From the NCBI GenBank assembly GCA_001770235.1, contig MEQN01000131.1, forward strand, positions 8,907-18,809: a DNA stretch of 9,903 nt, in the 5' to 3' direction. Source of the DNA: Betaproteobacteria bacterium RBG_16_58_11. GTDB lineage: Bacteria > Pseudomonadota > Gammaproteobacteria > Burkholderiales > Thiobacteraceae. Shown here in pieces: positions 1-6,820 of this stretch; the first letter of the stretch is position 1, and each line of letters opens with the position of its first letter. Below the pieces are notes generated by a model, which was not told where the DNA came from, ran no database searches, and worked only from the letters and a program-made list of their open reading frames with translations. Both the position numbers and the translations under genes were made by a program.

Positions 1-351
1 GATTATCACATCGGCGATCCGCCGGACGGCCGGGCGCAGGCTGCGGCTGCCAAACGCGGATACGATCTAAGCCGGCTGCGCGGTCGCCAGGTGGGGCAGC
101 GCGATTTTGTGGAGTTCGACTATATCCTGGCCATGGATATGGAAAATCTAACTCGTATGCAAGCGCGCTGCCCGGCCGAACACGCACACAAAATCGGTTT
201 ATTTTTGGAATACAGTAAGAATTTTCTCGAGCGCGAAGTGCCCGATCCGTATTACGGCGGCGGCGCCGGTTTTGAGAAAGTTCTCGATATGGTGGAGGAC
301 GCCGGGCAGGGTTTGCTGGCGCATTTAATGCGGGAAGAAAAACTAAAATAG
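1..351 (+). CDS. Low-molecular-weight protein tyrosine phosphatase, 3' end
   Basis: The reading frame is open from base 1 and ends at TAG 349-351, giving the last 116 residues of a protein whose family is usually about 155-160 residues long. The N-terminal phosphate-binding loop (CxxxxxR) lies outside the window. Visible family marks are an early YHIGDPPDGRA stretch, FDYILAMDMENL, and the C-terminal VPDPYYGG motif, whose Asp (codon 244-246) is the general acid in this family. It is followed by GFEKVLDMVEDA, the usual closing helix. These cytosolic enzymes hydrolyse phosphotyrosine; some bacterial members act with tyrosine kinases in polysaccharide export, but no such partner is visible here. 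The gene converges with rne. The ATG at 91 is an internal Met, not the start. The family call is secure; the substrate is unknown. Confidence 0.93.
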   Translation, partial: DYHIGDPPDGRAQAAAAKRGYDLSRLRGRQVGQRDFVEFDYILAMDMENLTRMQARCPAEHAHKIGLFLEYSKNFLEREVPDPYYGGGAGFEKVLDMVEDAGQGLLAHLMREEKLK

Positions 352-358
352 CACCACT

Positions 359-388
359 TGTAGGGGTCGGGCATGCCTCGCCCCTACA
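359..388. repeat. Palindromic repeat TGTAGGGG...CCCCTACA
   Basis: Perfect 8-bp arms (359-366 and 381-388) enclose an inner, almost palindromic core centred on GCATGC. The whole 30-bp unit folds back on itself with one C-C mismatch and a few G-U pairs. It begins 8 bases after the phosphatase stop codon and lies just before a separate terminator hairpin. Similar GGGGCGGGCATGCC-type palindromes recur between genes in many environmental bacteria (recollection). It could be a dispersed repeat or an extra transcript-end hairpin. No T-tract follows it directly, so I call it a repeat. Confidence 0.6.
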
Positions 389-401
389 GATGTTTTTAAG
401 C

Positions 402-434
402 ACAAACGCCGCGCAAATGCGCGGCGTTTGTTTT
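402..434. terminator. Rho-independent terminator between phosphatase gene and rne
   Basis: A perfect 14-bp GC-rich stem (402-415 with 418-431) closes on a very small loop; allowing the innermost A-T pair to open gives a 4-base loop. A T-run follows at 431-434 in the + direction, which suits termination of the phosphatase transcript. On the - strand the hairpin begins 24 bases beyond the rne stop codon and is followed by GCTTAAAAAC, a poorer U-tract, so it may also end rne transcripts. A shared terminator fits the convergent arrangement. Confidence 0.85.
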
Positions 435-454
435 GGTGAAACAACAACGAGACC

Positions 455-3061
455 TTAGTCCCGCGTTTCTACTTGCTGCATCGGCTCAATGCTTGCCGGT
501 GATTTCTGCGCCCAAGCCGGCTTAGGACGCGGGCCGCGCGGCACGGCGGGTGCTTGCTCGATGATCGGCGCAGCAGCGACCTTGTCACTGCTGGTTTCGA
601 TCATGACCAAGCCGGCTGCTTCCAGATCGACCGGTTTTGACGCCGGTGCAGGCTGCGGAATCGGCGCGGGGGCTGGGGCAGCCGCAATCGGTTCCGGCGC
701 TTTAACCGGTGCGGGCGCAGGTTCAGATGCGACAAACGGCAGCTCAGCTTGATTTGCCTGACTCACCGCCACCGGTGCGAGCGCTTCATGCGGAACGAAA
801 GCCGGCGCTGCCGTTTCGACCACGTTTTGCGCAGCCACTACGATGGGTTCGTGCGGTATTTCAACGTTCTGCACGATGGCTTCAGCTTCAGCTGAGATTT
901 CAGCCGAGGCTGCGGCGGCCGGTTCGCGCGGCGGACGTTCGCCCCGCTCACCTCGGCCACGATTGCGGCCTTGCTGGCGATCGGAACGCTCGGGGCGTTC
1001 GCCACGCTCTTGACGTTCCTGACGCGGTGCAGTGGCTTCAACTTCTGGCGTACTCACTTGCGTTTCTAACGCTTGTTGCTGTGGTTCACGCTCGGTACGC
1101 TCAGGGCGCTCACCACGATCTCGCCCGCCACGACGACGGCGTTTGCCACGCTCTTGGCCTTCGGCTTGCGCTGTGGGTGCAGCATCTGCCGGCCGTTCAG
1201 CCAGCGCGGGTTTGGCTTGTTCAGCACGCGGTGGGCGCTGTTGCGCGCCTTCAGCTCGCGGCTGACCACCACGGCCTTGACGATCACGTTGATGACGCCC
1301 ACGGGGGCTTCGCTCGCGCTCTGGGCGGGCGGAACGCTTGGGTGCTGGCGCGACTTCCGCCTTCTCTTCTGTGAAGATACCCGCGAACCAAGACATCATT
1401 TTACCAAGCAAGGAGGGCTGCCGTTCCGGTTCTGCTTGCGCGCGTATCGGAGCGGGTGCGGTCGGCGTGATGTCGCGCACCACGGCGATTTGCCGCGGCT
1501 TGGCCGCCGCTTCCGCAGCTACCTTTTCGGGCGCCGTGGTTTCTTCCGGCAGGCTGGCCAACTCATAGCTGGGCTTGTCAATTTCCGCCACTTCATCGGT
1601 CTTCAGACGATTGATGGTGTAATGCGGTGTTTCGAGGCGCAGGTTTGGAATCAGCACGACGCTCACTTTGAAGCGGGCTTCGATCTTCCAGATATCCGCA
1701 CGTTTTTCGTTGAGCAGGAAGGTCGCGACATCCACCGGGATTTGGGCGTGGATCGCAGCCGTGCTTTCCTTCATCGCTTCTTCCTGAATGATGCGCAGGA
1801 TATGCAAGGCGGTGGACTCGGTACCGCGCATATGGCCGGTGCCGTTGCAGCGCGGGCAAACCACATGGCTGGTTTCGCCCAAACTGGGTTGCAGGCGCTG
1901 GCGCGAGAGTTCCAACAGGCCGAAGCGCGAGATTTTGCCCATTTGCACCCGCGCGCGATCCAAGTGCAGCGCATCGCTCAAGACCTTTTCGACTTCGCGC
2001 TGGTTGCGGTTGCTTTCCATATCGATGAAATCGATGACCACCAAGCCGCCCAAGTCGCGCAGACGCAGTTGGCGCGCGATTTCTTCGGCGGCCTCGAGAT
2101 TGGTGCGGAAGGCGGTTTCTTCAATGTCCGAGCCGCGCGTGGAGCGCGCCGAGTTGACATCGACCGAGACCAGCGCTTCGGTATGGTCGATCACGATCGC
2201 GCCGCCCGAGGGCAAGGTGACTTCGCGCGAGTAGGCGGATTCGATCTGGTGCTCGATCTGGAAACGCGAGAACAAGGGCACGTCGTCTTTATAGAGCTTG
2301 ATGCGGCTTACATTGCCGGGCATCACGTGGCTCATGAACTGCACCGCTTGGTCGTAAATTTCCTCGGTGTCGATCAGCACTTCGCCGATATCGGGCTGGA
2401 AGTAATCGCGGATGGCGCGAATCACCAAGCTGCCTTCCTGATAAATCAGGAAAGAGCCTTTTTGCGAAGTGGAGGCGCCCTCAATGGCTTGCCACAAATG
2501 CAATAGGTAATTGAGATCCCACTGCAACTCTTCCAGGTTGCGGCCGATGCCGGCGGTGCGGGCAATGATGCTCATGCCCTGGGGCACGTCGAGTTGGGCC
2601 ATGGTGTCGCGCAATTCGTCGCGCTCTTCGCCTTCCACCCGGCGCGAAACGCCGCCACCGCGCGGATTGTTCGGCATCAGCACCAAGTAACGGCCGGCCA
2701 GGCTGATGAAGGTGGTTAAGGCCGCGCCTTTATTGCCGCGCTCGTCTTTTTCCACCTGGACGATGAGCTCCTGGCCTTCGCGCATGGCCTCTTGGATGCT
2801 GACGCGGCCCACGTCCACGCCGGCCTTGAAATTGGCGCGGGCGATTTCTTTGAACGGGAGGAAGCCGTGACGCTCGGCGCCGTAATCGATAAAGGCGGCT
2901 TCGAGGCTGGGCTCGATGCGGGTAATGATGCCTTTATAGATATTGCTCTTGCGTTGCTCTTTGGTGGAGGATTCGATATCGAGATCGACAAGCTTTTGCC
3001 CGTCGACGATGGCCACGCGCAACTCTTCAGCCTGCGTGGCATTAAACAACATACGTTTCAT
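455..3061 (-). CDS. rne: Ribonuclease E
   Basis: This is the endoribonuclease that starts mRNA decay, matures rRNA and tRNA, and scaffolds the degradosome at the inner membrane. The 868 residues (E. coli 1061) begin MKRMLFNATQ, as RNase E proteins do. The S1 RNA-binding domain spans roughly 36-120. Catalytic metal-binding Asp residues are D301 (VSVDVNSAR) and D344 (VVIDFIDM), matching E. coli D303 and D346. The zinc-link motif CPRCNGTG puts the cysteines at 402 and 405. After about residue 500 the protein is low-complexity. An amphipathic PSLLGKMMSWFAGIF (549-563) resembles the E. coli membrane-anchoring helix, then come an Arg-rich stretch (about 575-712) with repeated ERGERPER units and a Pro/Ala-rich tail. 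The start is supported by GGGAG at 3071-3075, 9 bases upstream. It is divergent from rluC, as in E. coli. The call is secure; tail functions are inferred. Confidence 0.98.
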   Translation of the reverse strand: MKRMLFNATQAEELRVAIVDGQKLVDLDIESSTKEQRKSNIYKGIITRIEPSLEAAFIDYGAERHGFLPFKEIARANFKAGVDVGRVSIQEAMREGQELIVQVEKDERGNKGAALTTFISLAGRYLVLMPNNPRGGGVSRRVEGEERDELRDTMAQLDVPQGMSIIARTAGIGRNLEELQWDLNYLLHLWQAIEGASTSQKGSFLIYQEGSLVIRAIRDYFQPDIGEVLIDTEEIYDQAVQFMSHVMPGNVSRIKLYKDDVPLFSRFQIEHQIESAYSREVTLPSGGAIVIDHTEALVSVDVNSARSTRGSDIEETAFRTNLEAAEEIARQLRLRDLGGLVVIDFIDMESNRNQREVEKVLSDALHLDRARVQMGKISRFGLLELSRQRLQPSLGETSHVVCPRCNGTGHMRGTESTALHILRIIQEEAMKESTAAIHAQIPVDVATFLLNEKRADIWKIEARFKVSVVLIPNLRLETPHYTINRLKTDEVAEIDKPSYELASLPEETTAPEKVAAEAAAKPRQIAVVRDITPTAPAPIRAQAEPERQPSLLGKMMSWFAGIFTEEKAEVAPAPKRSARPERERSPRGRHQRDRQGRGGQPRAEGAQQRPPRAEQAKPALAERPADAAPTAQAEGQERGKRRRRGGRDRGERPERTEREPQQQALETQVSTPEVEATAPRQERQERGERPERSDRQQGRNRGRGERGERPPREPAAAASAEISAEAEAIVQNVEIPHEPIVVAAQNVVETAAPAFVPHEALAPVAVSQANQAELPFVASEPAPAPVKAPEPIAAAPAPAPIPQPAPASKPVDLEAAGLVMIETSSDKVAAAPIIEQAPAVPRGPRPKPAWAQKSPASIEPMQQVETRD

Positions 3062-3070
3062 TTTTAGGGT

Positions 3071-3118
3071 CTCCCGCGCTCAAAACACGGGGCGACAAAC
3101 CGCGCCATTACTGGCGCG
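3071..3118 (-). promoter_or_regulatory. rne 5' leader: two stem-loops, one masking the ribosome binding site
   Basis: Read on the - strand, a hairpin with perfect 7-bp arms CGCGCCA/TGGCGCG and a 4-base loop (3101-3118) is followed by a second stem, CCCGTG (3091-3086) with CGCGGG (3078-3073), with one G-U pair and loop TTTTGAG. The last three G of that stem are the first three bases of the GGGAG Shine-Dalgarno (3075-3071), so folding would partly block ribosome entry. RNase E of E. coli represses itself through hairpins in its long 5' UTR (Rfam rne5 family). The same logic is likely here, but homology of these hairpins is untested. A possible -10 (TATATT at 3178-3173) lacks a convincing -35. 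Confidence 0.5.
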
Positions 3119-3581
3119 CGACGGCGGAGTCAGAAAAAATTAAGACTGGGTAGGGCTTGCTTTGCCATCCTAAATATACGGTTTGTCCTGAGTTGAAGCA
3201 GGCGCGAAGAGCTTAAATATCAGCGGGCTGCGGTGAGGGATGGGTTAGATCCGATTGCAGGCGGGCTAGGGTTCTCATCTCGTGTGCTTCGTCCCGGCGG
3301 CTTTTAGCGCCGGGCTCTAATCCAAAATGCTGTGAGCGCGTAATTCAAGTACTATCGCTGCTTTTGGTGCTGGTGAGCGAGATAACCACTTGTTCGACCA
3401 AGCCACATCGGCGCGGGGCTTCTTGGAATATTTACGCTTGCCAAGCAAGCAGTGCCAAGAGCCGCTCTAAATGCACAAATCAATGCACCACGCATAATGG
3501 AACCAGAGTCGTCCGGTAAGGGTCTCGAACGCGCCTTCGACGCCATTCGCAGCCAATACCGGAAGGGACAGTATAAGCAAA
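3119..3581. other. Divergent rne/rluC spacer, remainder
   Basis: This is the rest of a 520-bp non-coding stretch between divergent start codons; it should hold the promoters of both genes. I see no convincing ORF. Structures present are a 7-bp GC stem with an 8-base loop (3293-3299 with 3308-3314) and a small GCTTGC/GCAAGC hairpin (3436-3450). Neither has a T-tract, so they are not obvious terminators. Ahead of rluC, GGAAGGGA (3561-3568) is the best ribosome binding site candidate, but at 13 bases from the ATG its spacing is long. No promoter stood out by eye. If rne starts far upstream, as in E. coli (361-nt leader), the 3293-3314 stem would lie in its UTR. Confidence 0.5.
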
Positions 3582-4532
3582 ATGAAGGATTTAGGCAAAG
3601 AAGCGGTCACTTGGCTTGAGATTGACGAAAGCGCCGCCGGGCAGCGCATCGACAACTTTTTGATGCGCCAGCTCAAGGGCGTCCCTAAAAGCCATATATA
3701 CCGCATCCTACGCAGTGGTGAGGTACGGGTTAACAGCGGCCGTATCGACGCCACCTACCGTTTAGCCCTGGGGGACAAAGTCCGCATCCCGCCCATCCGG
3801 GTGGCGGCCAAGCCCTCGGAGACAGCTTCTCCTCAACCCGTCGTGCCACAGCTAGATAAGGTCGTCTTGTATGAAGACGATGCCTTGCTCGTGATCAACA
3901 AGCCATCCGGCCTGGCGGTACATGGCGGCAGCGGCATCTCGCGCGGGGTGATCGAGCAGTTGCGGCTGGAGCGGCCCGAACTCAAATTTCTGGAACTCGC
4001 CCATCGGCTGGATCGGGAGACCTCCGGTGTGCTGATTCTGGCCAAAAAGCGCTCGGCCCTGACCAAGCTGCACGACATGCTGCGCGACGGGGAGGTCGAA
4101 AAGCGCTATCTGGCCCTGGTCAAAGGGGTTTGGCGCGATCAAAAGCGCGCCGTGAAGCTAAAGCTGCATAAATATCTGACCGAAGCCGGCGAGCGACGCG
4201 TCTCGGTCAGCGAAGACGGTAAAGCCTCGCATACCATCTTTTATTTGCGTCAATCCTTCGCCGATTACAGCTTGCTCGAATGTGAGCTAAAGACCGGCCG
4301 CACGCATCAAATACGGGTGCACTTGGCCCACCTCGGCTATCCGATTGCCGGCGACGACAAATACGGCGACTTCCCGCTGAACAAACAAATCGCCAAGCAG
4401 GGCTTGAAACGCATGTTTTTGCACGCATTTTCCGTGTCATTCCTGCATCCACTGACAGGTGAGAAGCTGTGCCTGGAAGCGCCACTGCCGAAAGAGCTTG
4501 ATGCTTTCGTGCGTGGTTTAGAAAAAGCTTAG
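3582..4532 (+). CDS. rluC: 23S rRNA pseudouridine synthase RluC
   Basis: It converts uridines 955, 2504 and 2580 of 23S rRNA to pseudouridine in E. coli. The 316 residues (E. coli 319) align end to end with that protein as I remember it. An S4 RNA-binding domain covers about 18-75 (AGQRIDNFLMRQLKGVPKSH, then YRILRSGEVRVN). The RluA-type catalytic domain contains LVINKPSGLAVHGGSG (103-118), the catalytic Asp D144 in HRLDRETSG, and KTGRTHQIRVH (237-247). The ATG at 3582 places the S4 domain at the usual distance. It heads a five-gene + strand cluster and is divergent from rne, the same pairing as in E. coli. RluC rather than RluA or RluD is chosen from the S4-domain match and the neighbour. Confidence 0.97.
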   Translation: MKDLGKEAVTWLEIDESAAGQRIDNFLMRQLKGVPKSHIYRILRSGEVRVNSGRIDATYRLALGDKVRIPPIRVAAKPSETASPQPVVPQLDKVVLYEDDALLVINKPSGLAVHGGSGISRGVIEQLRLERPELKFLELAHRLDRETSGVLILAKKRSALTKLHDMLRDGEVEKRYLALVKGVWRDQKRAVKLKLHKYLTEAGERRVSVSEDGKASHTIFYLRQSFADYSLLECELKTGRTHQIRVHLAHLGYPIAGDDKYGDFPLNKQIAKQGLKRMFLHAFSVSFLHPLTGEKLCLEAPLPKELDAFVRGLEKA

Positions 4533-4542
4533 AAATTCTAAA

Positions 4543-5199
4543 ATGCCAAAACAATTCGAACTGATCATATTCGACTGGGACGGAACCCTGATGGATTCCA
4601 CCAGTACCATCGTGAGCTCGATCCAGGGCGCCTGCCGCGATCTTGGGTTAGCGGAACCGTCTGACGACGCGGCGCGCCATATCATCGGCTTAGGGCTGAA
4701 TGAGGCGATTGCGCAACTGCTGCCGCAACTGCCAGAGGCGGAGTTCCCACGTTTGATCGAGCGCTACCGTTATTACTATCTGGGCAAGGATCACGAGATT
4801 CCGCTGTTCGCGGGCGCGGACAGCGTCGTGCGCGACCTGCATGCGGCGGGCTTTTTGCTCGGCGTCGCCACGGGCAAAAGCCGGCGCGGCCTCGACCGGG
4901 TGCTGGATCACACCGGCTTGCGCCCGTATTTTCATGCGACACGTTGTGCGGATGAATGCTTCTCCAAACCACATCCGGAAATGCTGGAACAACTCATGGA
5001 CGAACTCGGCATGGCGCGCGACCGCACCTTGATGATCGGCGATACCAGTCATGATTTATTGATGGCGAAAAATGCTGGTGTCGCCTCGCTTGCGGTGAGC
5101 TATGGCGCGCATGCGCGCGCGGATTTGCTGACACACGCGCCGCTCGAATGTGTCGCCAATATCCAAGAGATGGAAACATGGCTGCTGGCCAACGCGTGA
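4543..5199 (+). CDS. HAD-family phosphatase, Gph/phosphoglycolate phosphatase-like
   Basis: A cytosolic haloacid-dehalogenase hydrolase of 218 residues, probably a small-metabolite phosphatase. All four HAD motifs are present: motif I FDWDGTLMDS with nucleophile D11 and acid/base D13; motif II VATGK with T110; motif III SKPHP with K142; motif IV MIGDTSHD with D167 and D171 binding magnesium. An alpha-helical cap lies between about residues 17 and 90, as in subfamily IA enzymes such as Gph. The gene starts 10 bases after the rluC stop with no clear Shine-Dalgarno, which suggests translational coupling. Its end overlaps the next gene by 22 bases. The substrate cannot be read from sequence: phosphoglycolate is the default guess, and pyrophosphatase or nucleotidase activity is possible. 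Confidence 0.93.
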   Translation: MPKQFELIIFDWDGTLMDSTSTIVSSIQGACRDLGLAEPSDDAARHIIGLGLNEAIAQLLPQLPEAEFPRLIERYRYYYLGKDHEIPLFAGADSVVRDLHAAGFLLGVATGKSRRGLDRVLDHTGLRPYFHATRCADECFSKPHPEMLEQLMDELGMARDRTLMIGDTSHDLLMAKNAGVASLAVSYGAHARADLLTHAPLECVANIQEMETWLLANA

Positions 5200-5528
5200 T
5201 TTGCGCGTCCGATGCGCTGCAAGAGGGCGGCCAGGGGGTGCGTTTCGAGGTGCAATGGGCGGGGGAAATCACGCCCGCCTTTGTGACGCGCCACAACGGC
5301 CGCACGGTGGCCTATCTCAACCGATGCGCCCATGTGCCGGTGAAACTCGACTTCAACCCGGGCGAGTTTTTCGACGATTCGGGGCTATACTTTGTCTGCT
5401 CGACGCATGGGGCGATGTATGCGCCGGAATCGGGCCTGTGCATGGCCGGGCCTTGCGTCGGACGCCGGCTCACCAAGCTGGCTATTCAAGAACGCGACGG
5501 CAACGTCTATCTAATCGAAGGAAATTAA
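5178..5528 (+). CDS. Small soluble Rieske [2Fe-2S] protein
   Basis: A 116-residue Rieske-fold protein. The ligand pairs are C50/H52 (RCAHVP) and C74/H77 (CSTHGAMY), followed by the Pro-loop-like GPCVGRRLTKLAI. It has no transmembrane helix, no signal peptide and no oxygenase catalytic domain, so it could be an electron-transfer or redox-sensing protein. Twenty-one residues separate H52 from C74, against about 15-17 in typical Rieske motifs, with an acidic insertion around 60-69. I chose ATG 5178 over ATG 5148 because it removes a non-family N-terminus and gives the shorter overlap with the preceding gene (22 bases). A small Rieske gene between HAD and S49 genes is, from memory, a recurring betaproteobacterial arrangement. 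Partner and function are unknown. Confidence 0.88.
   Translation: MAAGQRVICASDALQEGGQGVRFEVQWAGEITPAFVTRHNGRTVAYLNRCAHVPVKLDFNPGEFFDDSGLYFVCSTHGAMYAPESGLCMAGPCVGRRLTKLAIQERDGNVYLIEGN
5518..5523 (+). promoter_or_regulatory. Ribosome binding site of the S49 peptidase gene
   Basis: AAGGAA, 9 bases before the ATG at 5533, lies inside the last codons of the Rieske gene. It is the clearest Shine-Dalgarno in the + strand cluster and fixes the peptidase start. Confidence 0.7.
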
Positions 5529-5532
5529 TCGC

Positions 5533-6468
5533 ATGGCTGAATCGGAAAATTGGGAACGTCAAACCCTGGAAAAAGTCGCGCTGGCTGCGGTCGCCGAGCA
5601 GCGCCGGGCACGCAAATGGGGCATCTTTTTCAAAATCATCGGCTTTGTTTATTTGTCCTTCATTCTGATTATGGTGATGGGATTGATGAACGGCGCCGAC
5701 TTGCCCAGCGCTAAAACACATACCGCGCTCGTGGATTTGGAGGGCGTGATCGCGCCCGGCAATCAAGCTAGCGCCGAACGCATGATCGAAGGCCTGCAAG
5801 CCGCATTCAAAAACAAACATGCCAAAGGCGTCATCCTGCGCATCAATAGTCCCGGCGGTAGTCCGGTGCAAGCAGGGCAGATTAACGACGAAATCAAACG
5901 CCTGCGCACCCTGCATCCGACTATTCCGCTCTATGCCGTGGTGGAAGATATCTGTGCATCAGGCGGTTATTATGTCGCGGTCGCAGCGGACAAGATCTAT
6001 GTCGATAAAGCTTCCCTGGTCGGTTCCATCGGCGTGCTGATGGATGGCTTCGGCTTTACCGGTACGATGGACAAGCTGGGCGTCGAACGGCGCTTGATGA
6101 CGGCGGGGGATAATAAAGGCTTCCTCGACCCGTTCTCCCCGGTCGATCCGCGCCAAAAGGAACATGCGCACACCATGCTCAGCGAGATCCACCAGCAGTT
6201 CATCCAGACGGTAAAAAAAGGCCGCGGCGCACGCTTGAAAGAAACCGAGGACATGTTCAGCGGCTTGATTTGGACCGGCGAACGCAGTATTGCGCTTGGC
6301 ATGGCCGACGCGATCGGCAGCGCGGATTATGTGGCGCGGGAAGTGATCAAGGCCGAAGACATCGTCGACTACACCCCGCGCCAAAGCCTGGCCGATCGCT
6401 TCGCCAAGCGCTTCGGCACGGCGGCGGCGGAAGCGGTGCTGCCGGGGCTCAAAACGCAACTGCGCTAG
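5533..6468 (+). CDS. sppA: S49-family signal peptide peptidase, membrane anchored
   Basis: A serine peptidase that cleaves leftover signal peptides and other membrane-associated peptides. Of its 311 residues, a basic N-terminal segment (RRARK) precedes one membrane helix at about 29-51 (IFFKIIGFVYLSFILIMVMG), giving an N-in anchor with the catalytic domain outside the cytoplasm. INSPGGSP (104-111) is the family's ClpP-like binding strand. The nucleophile is S143 in CASGGYY and the general base is K195 in GDNKGF. Their 52-residue spacing equals that of S147 and K199 in Bacillus subtilis SppA. SLVGSIGVLMD (161-171) is also conserved. The length matches the short, single-domain form rather than the roughly 67-kDa E. 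coli SppA. The gene starts 4 bases after the Rieske stop. Confidence 0.95.
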   Translation: MAESENWERQTLEKVALAAVAEQRRARKWGIFFKIIGFVYLSFILIMVMGLMNGADLPSAKTHTALVDLEGVIAPGNQASAERMIEGLQAAFKNKHAKGVILRINSPGGSPVQAGQINDEIKRLRTLHPTIPLYAVVEDICASGGYYVAVAADKIYVDKASLVGSIGVLMDGFGFTGTMDKLGVERRLMTAGDNKGFLDPFSPVDPRQKEHAHTMLSEIHQQFIQTVKKGRGARLKETEDMFSGLIWTGERSIALGMADAIGSADYVAREVIKAEDIVDYTPRQSLADRFAKRFGTAAAEAVLPGLKTQLR

Positions 6469-6473
6469 CCCGC

Positions 6474-6695
6474 GTGGATTACCAGCCCATCGCCTGCATG
6501 CAGCACGAGCGGCTTGAGTTCGCCGTGCTGCGCCGCATTCCCCTGCATTTAAAACTCCAAGACGACCGTGAACTGACTGGCCTGGCGCTGGATGTGTTCA
6601 CGCAAGACGGCGCCGAATGGCTGAAATTTCGAGATGGCTCAGATGTGGAAGAAACGCTGCGTTTGGATCGGATTGCGGCGTTTAGCGAGCTTTAA
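6474..6695 (+). CDS. rof: Rho-binding antiterminator, Rof/YaeO family
   Basis: A 73-residue protein that I assign to the Rof family (E. coli about 85 residues). In E. coli, Rof binds Rho and hinders its RNA loading, so reducing Rho-dependent termination. Marks shared with E. coli Rof are the N-terminal YQPIAC (3-8), then RLEFAVLRR, then a beta-rich core LHLKLQDDREL, the AEWL segment, and the closing ETLRLDRIAAFS (60-71). I start it at GTG 6474 because this codon keeps the YQPI.C motif; the first ATG (6498) would cut it off. The GTG lies 5 bases after the peptidase stop with no clear Shine-Dalgarno, so coupled translation is likely. It is the last gene of the + strand cluster. The family match is from memory, and antitermination activity is inferred. 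Confidence 0.75.
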   Translation: MDYQPIACMQHERLEFAVLRRIPLHLKLQDDRELTGLALDVFTQDGAEWLKFRDGSDVEETLRLDRIAAFSEL

Positions 6696-6703
6696 CCCCA
6701 TTC

Positions 6704-6820
6704 AACCACGGGGAACACGGAGGACACGGGGAACCCTAAGTCTTTTGTGTTTGGATTTTCACGCGTCGGATGAAGCGGTTCAGTCACAGGTTTTTTGATT
6801 TCCCCGTGCCCCCCGTGGTT
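6704..6820. repeat. Inverted repeat of CACGGGG units between converging genes
   Basis: AACCACGGGG (6704-6713) is perfectly inverted at 6811-6820, and CACGGGGAA (6725-6733) is inverted at 6800-6808. The left arm is itself built of three roughly 10-bp units (CACGGGGAA, CACGGAGGA, CACGGGGAA). About 66 bases of AT-richer sequence lie between the arms. It fills the gap between the Rof-like gene and the converging methyltransferase gene, and the right arm supplies two bases of the latter's TAA stop. It may act as a bidirectional transcript end, but it lacks a compact stem with a T-tract. Similar CCACGGAG-type strings occur between genes in many environmental genomes (recollection). Confidence 0.6.

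Noticed and set aside
1073..2506. A 477-codon open frame on the + strand opposite rne
   Set aside because: It lies wholly antisense to a conserved RNase E frame. Its composition (runs of Ala, Arg, His, Phe) is what GC-rich codons give when read on the other strand, and I recognise no domain. The shorter 709-1374 frame is rejected for the same reason.
3173..3178. TATATT (- strand) as the rne -10 box
   Set aside because: The hexamer is good, but no -35-like hexamer stands 16-18 bases upstream. Another weak pair, TTGAAT and TGGATT (about 3320-3345, - strand), is no better. I list neither as a promoter.
3467..3754. Small - strand frame across the rluC start
   Set aside because: Most of it is the complement of conserved RluC codons. 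It has no recognisable domain or ribosome binding site.
4529..4541. Palindrome TTAGAA-A-TTCTAA across the rluC/HAD junction
   Set aside because: It is only 6-bp AT-rich arms around one base and partly made of the stop codon. It is too weak to be a terminator in a tight operon, and chance is likely.
5148..5177. Upstream ATG giving a 126-residue Rieske protein
   Set aside because: The extra residues MCRQYPRDGN overlap the HAD gene further and do not look like a Rieske N-terminus.
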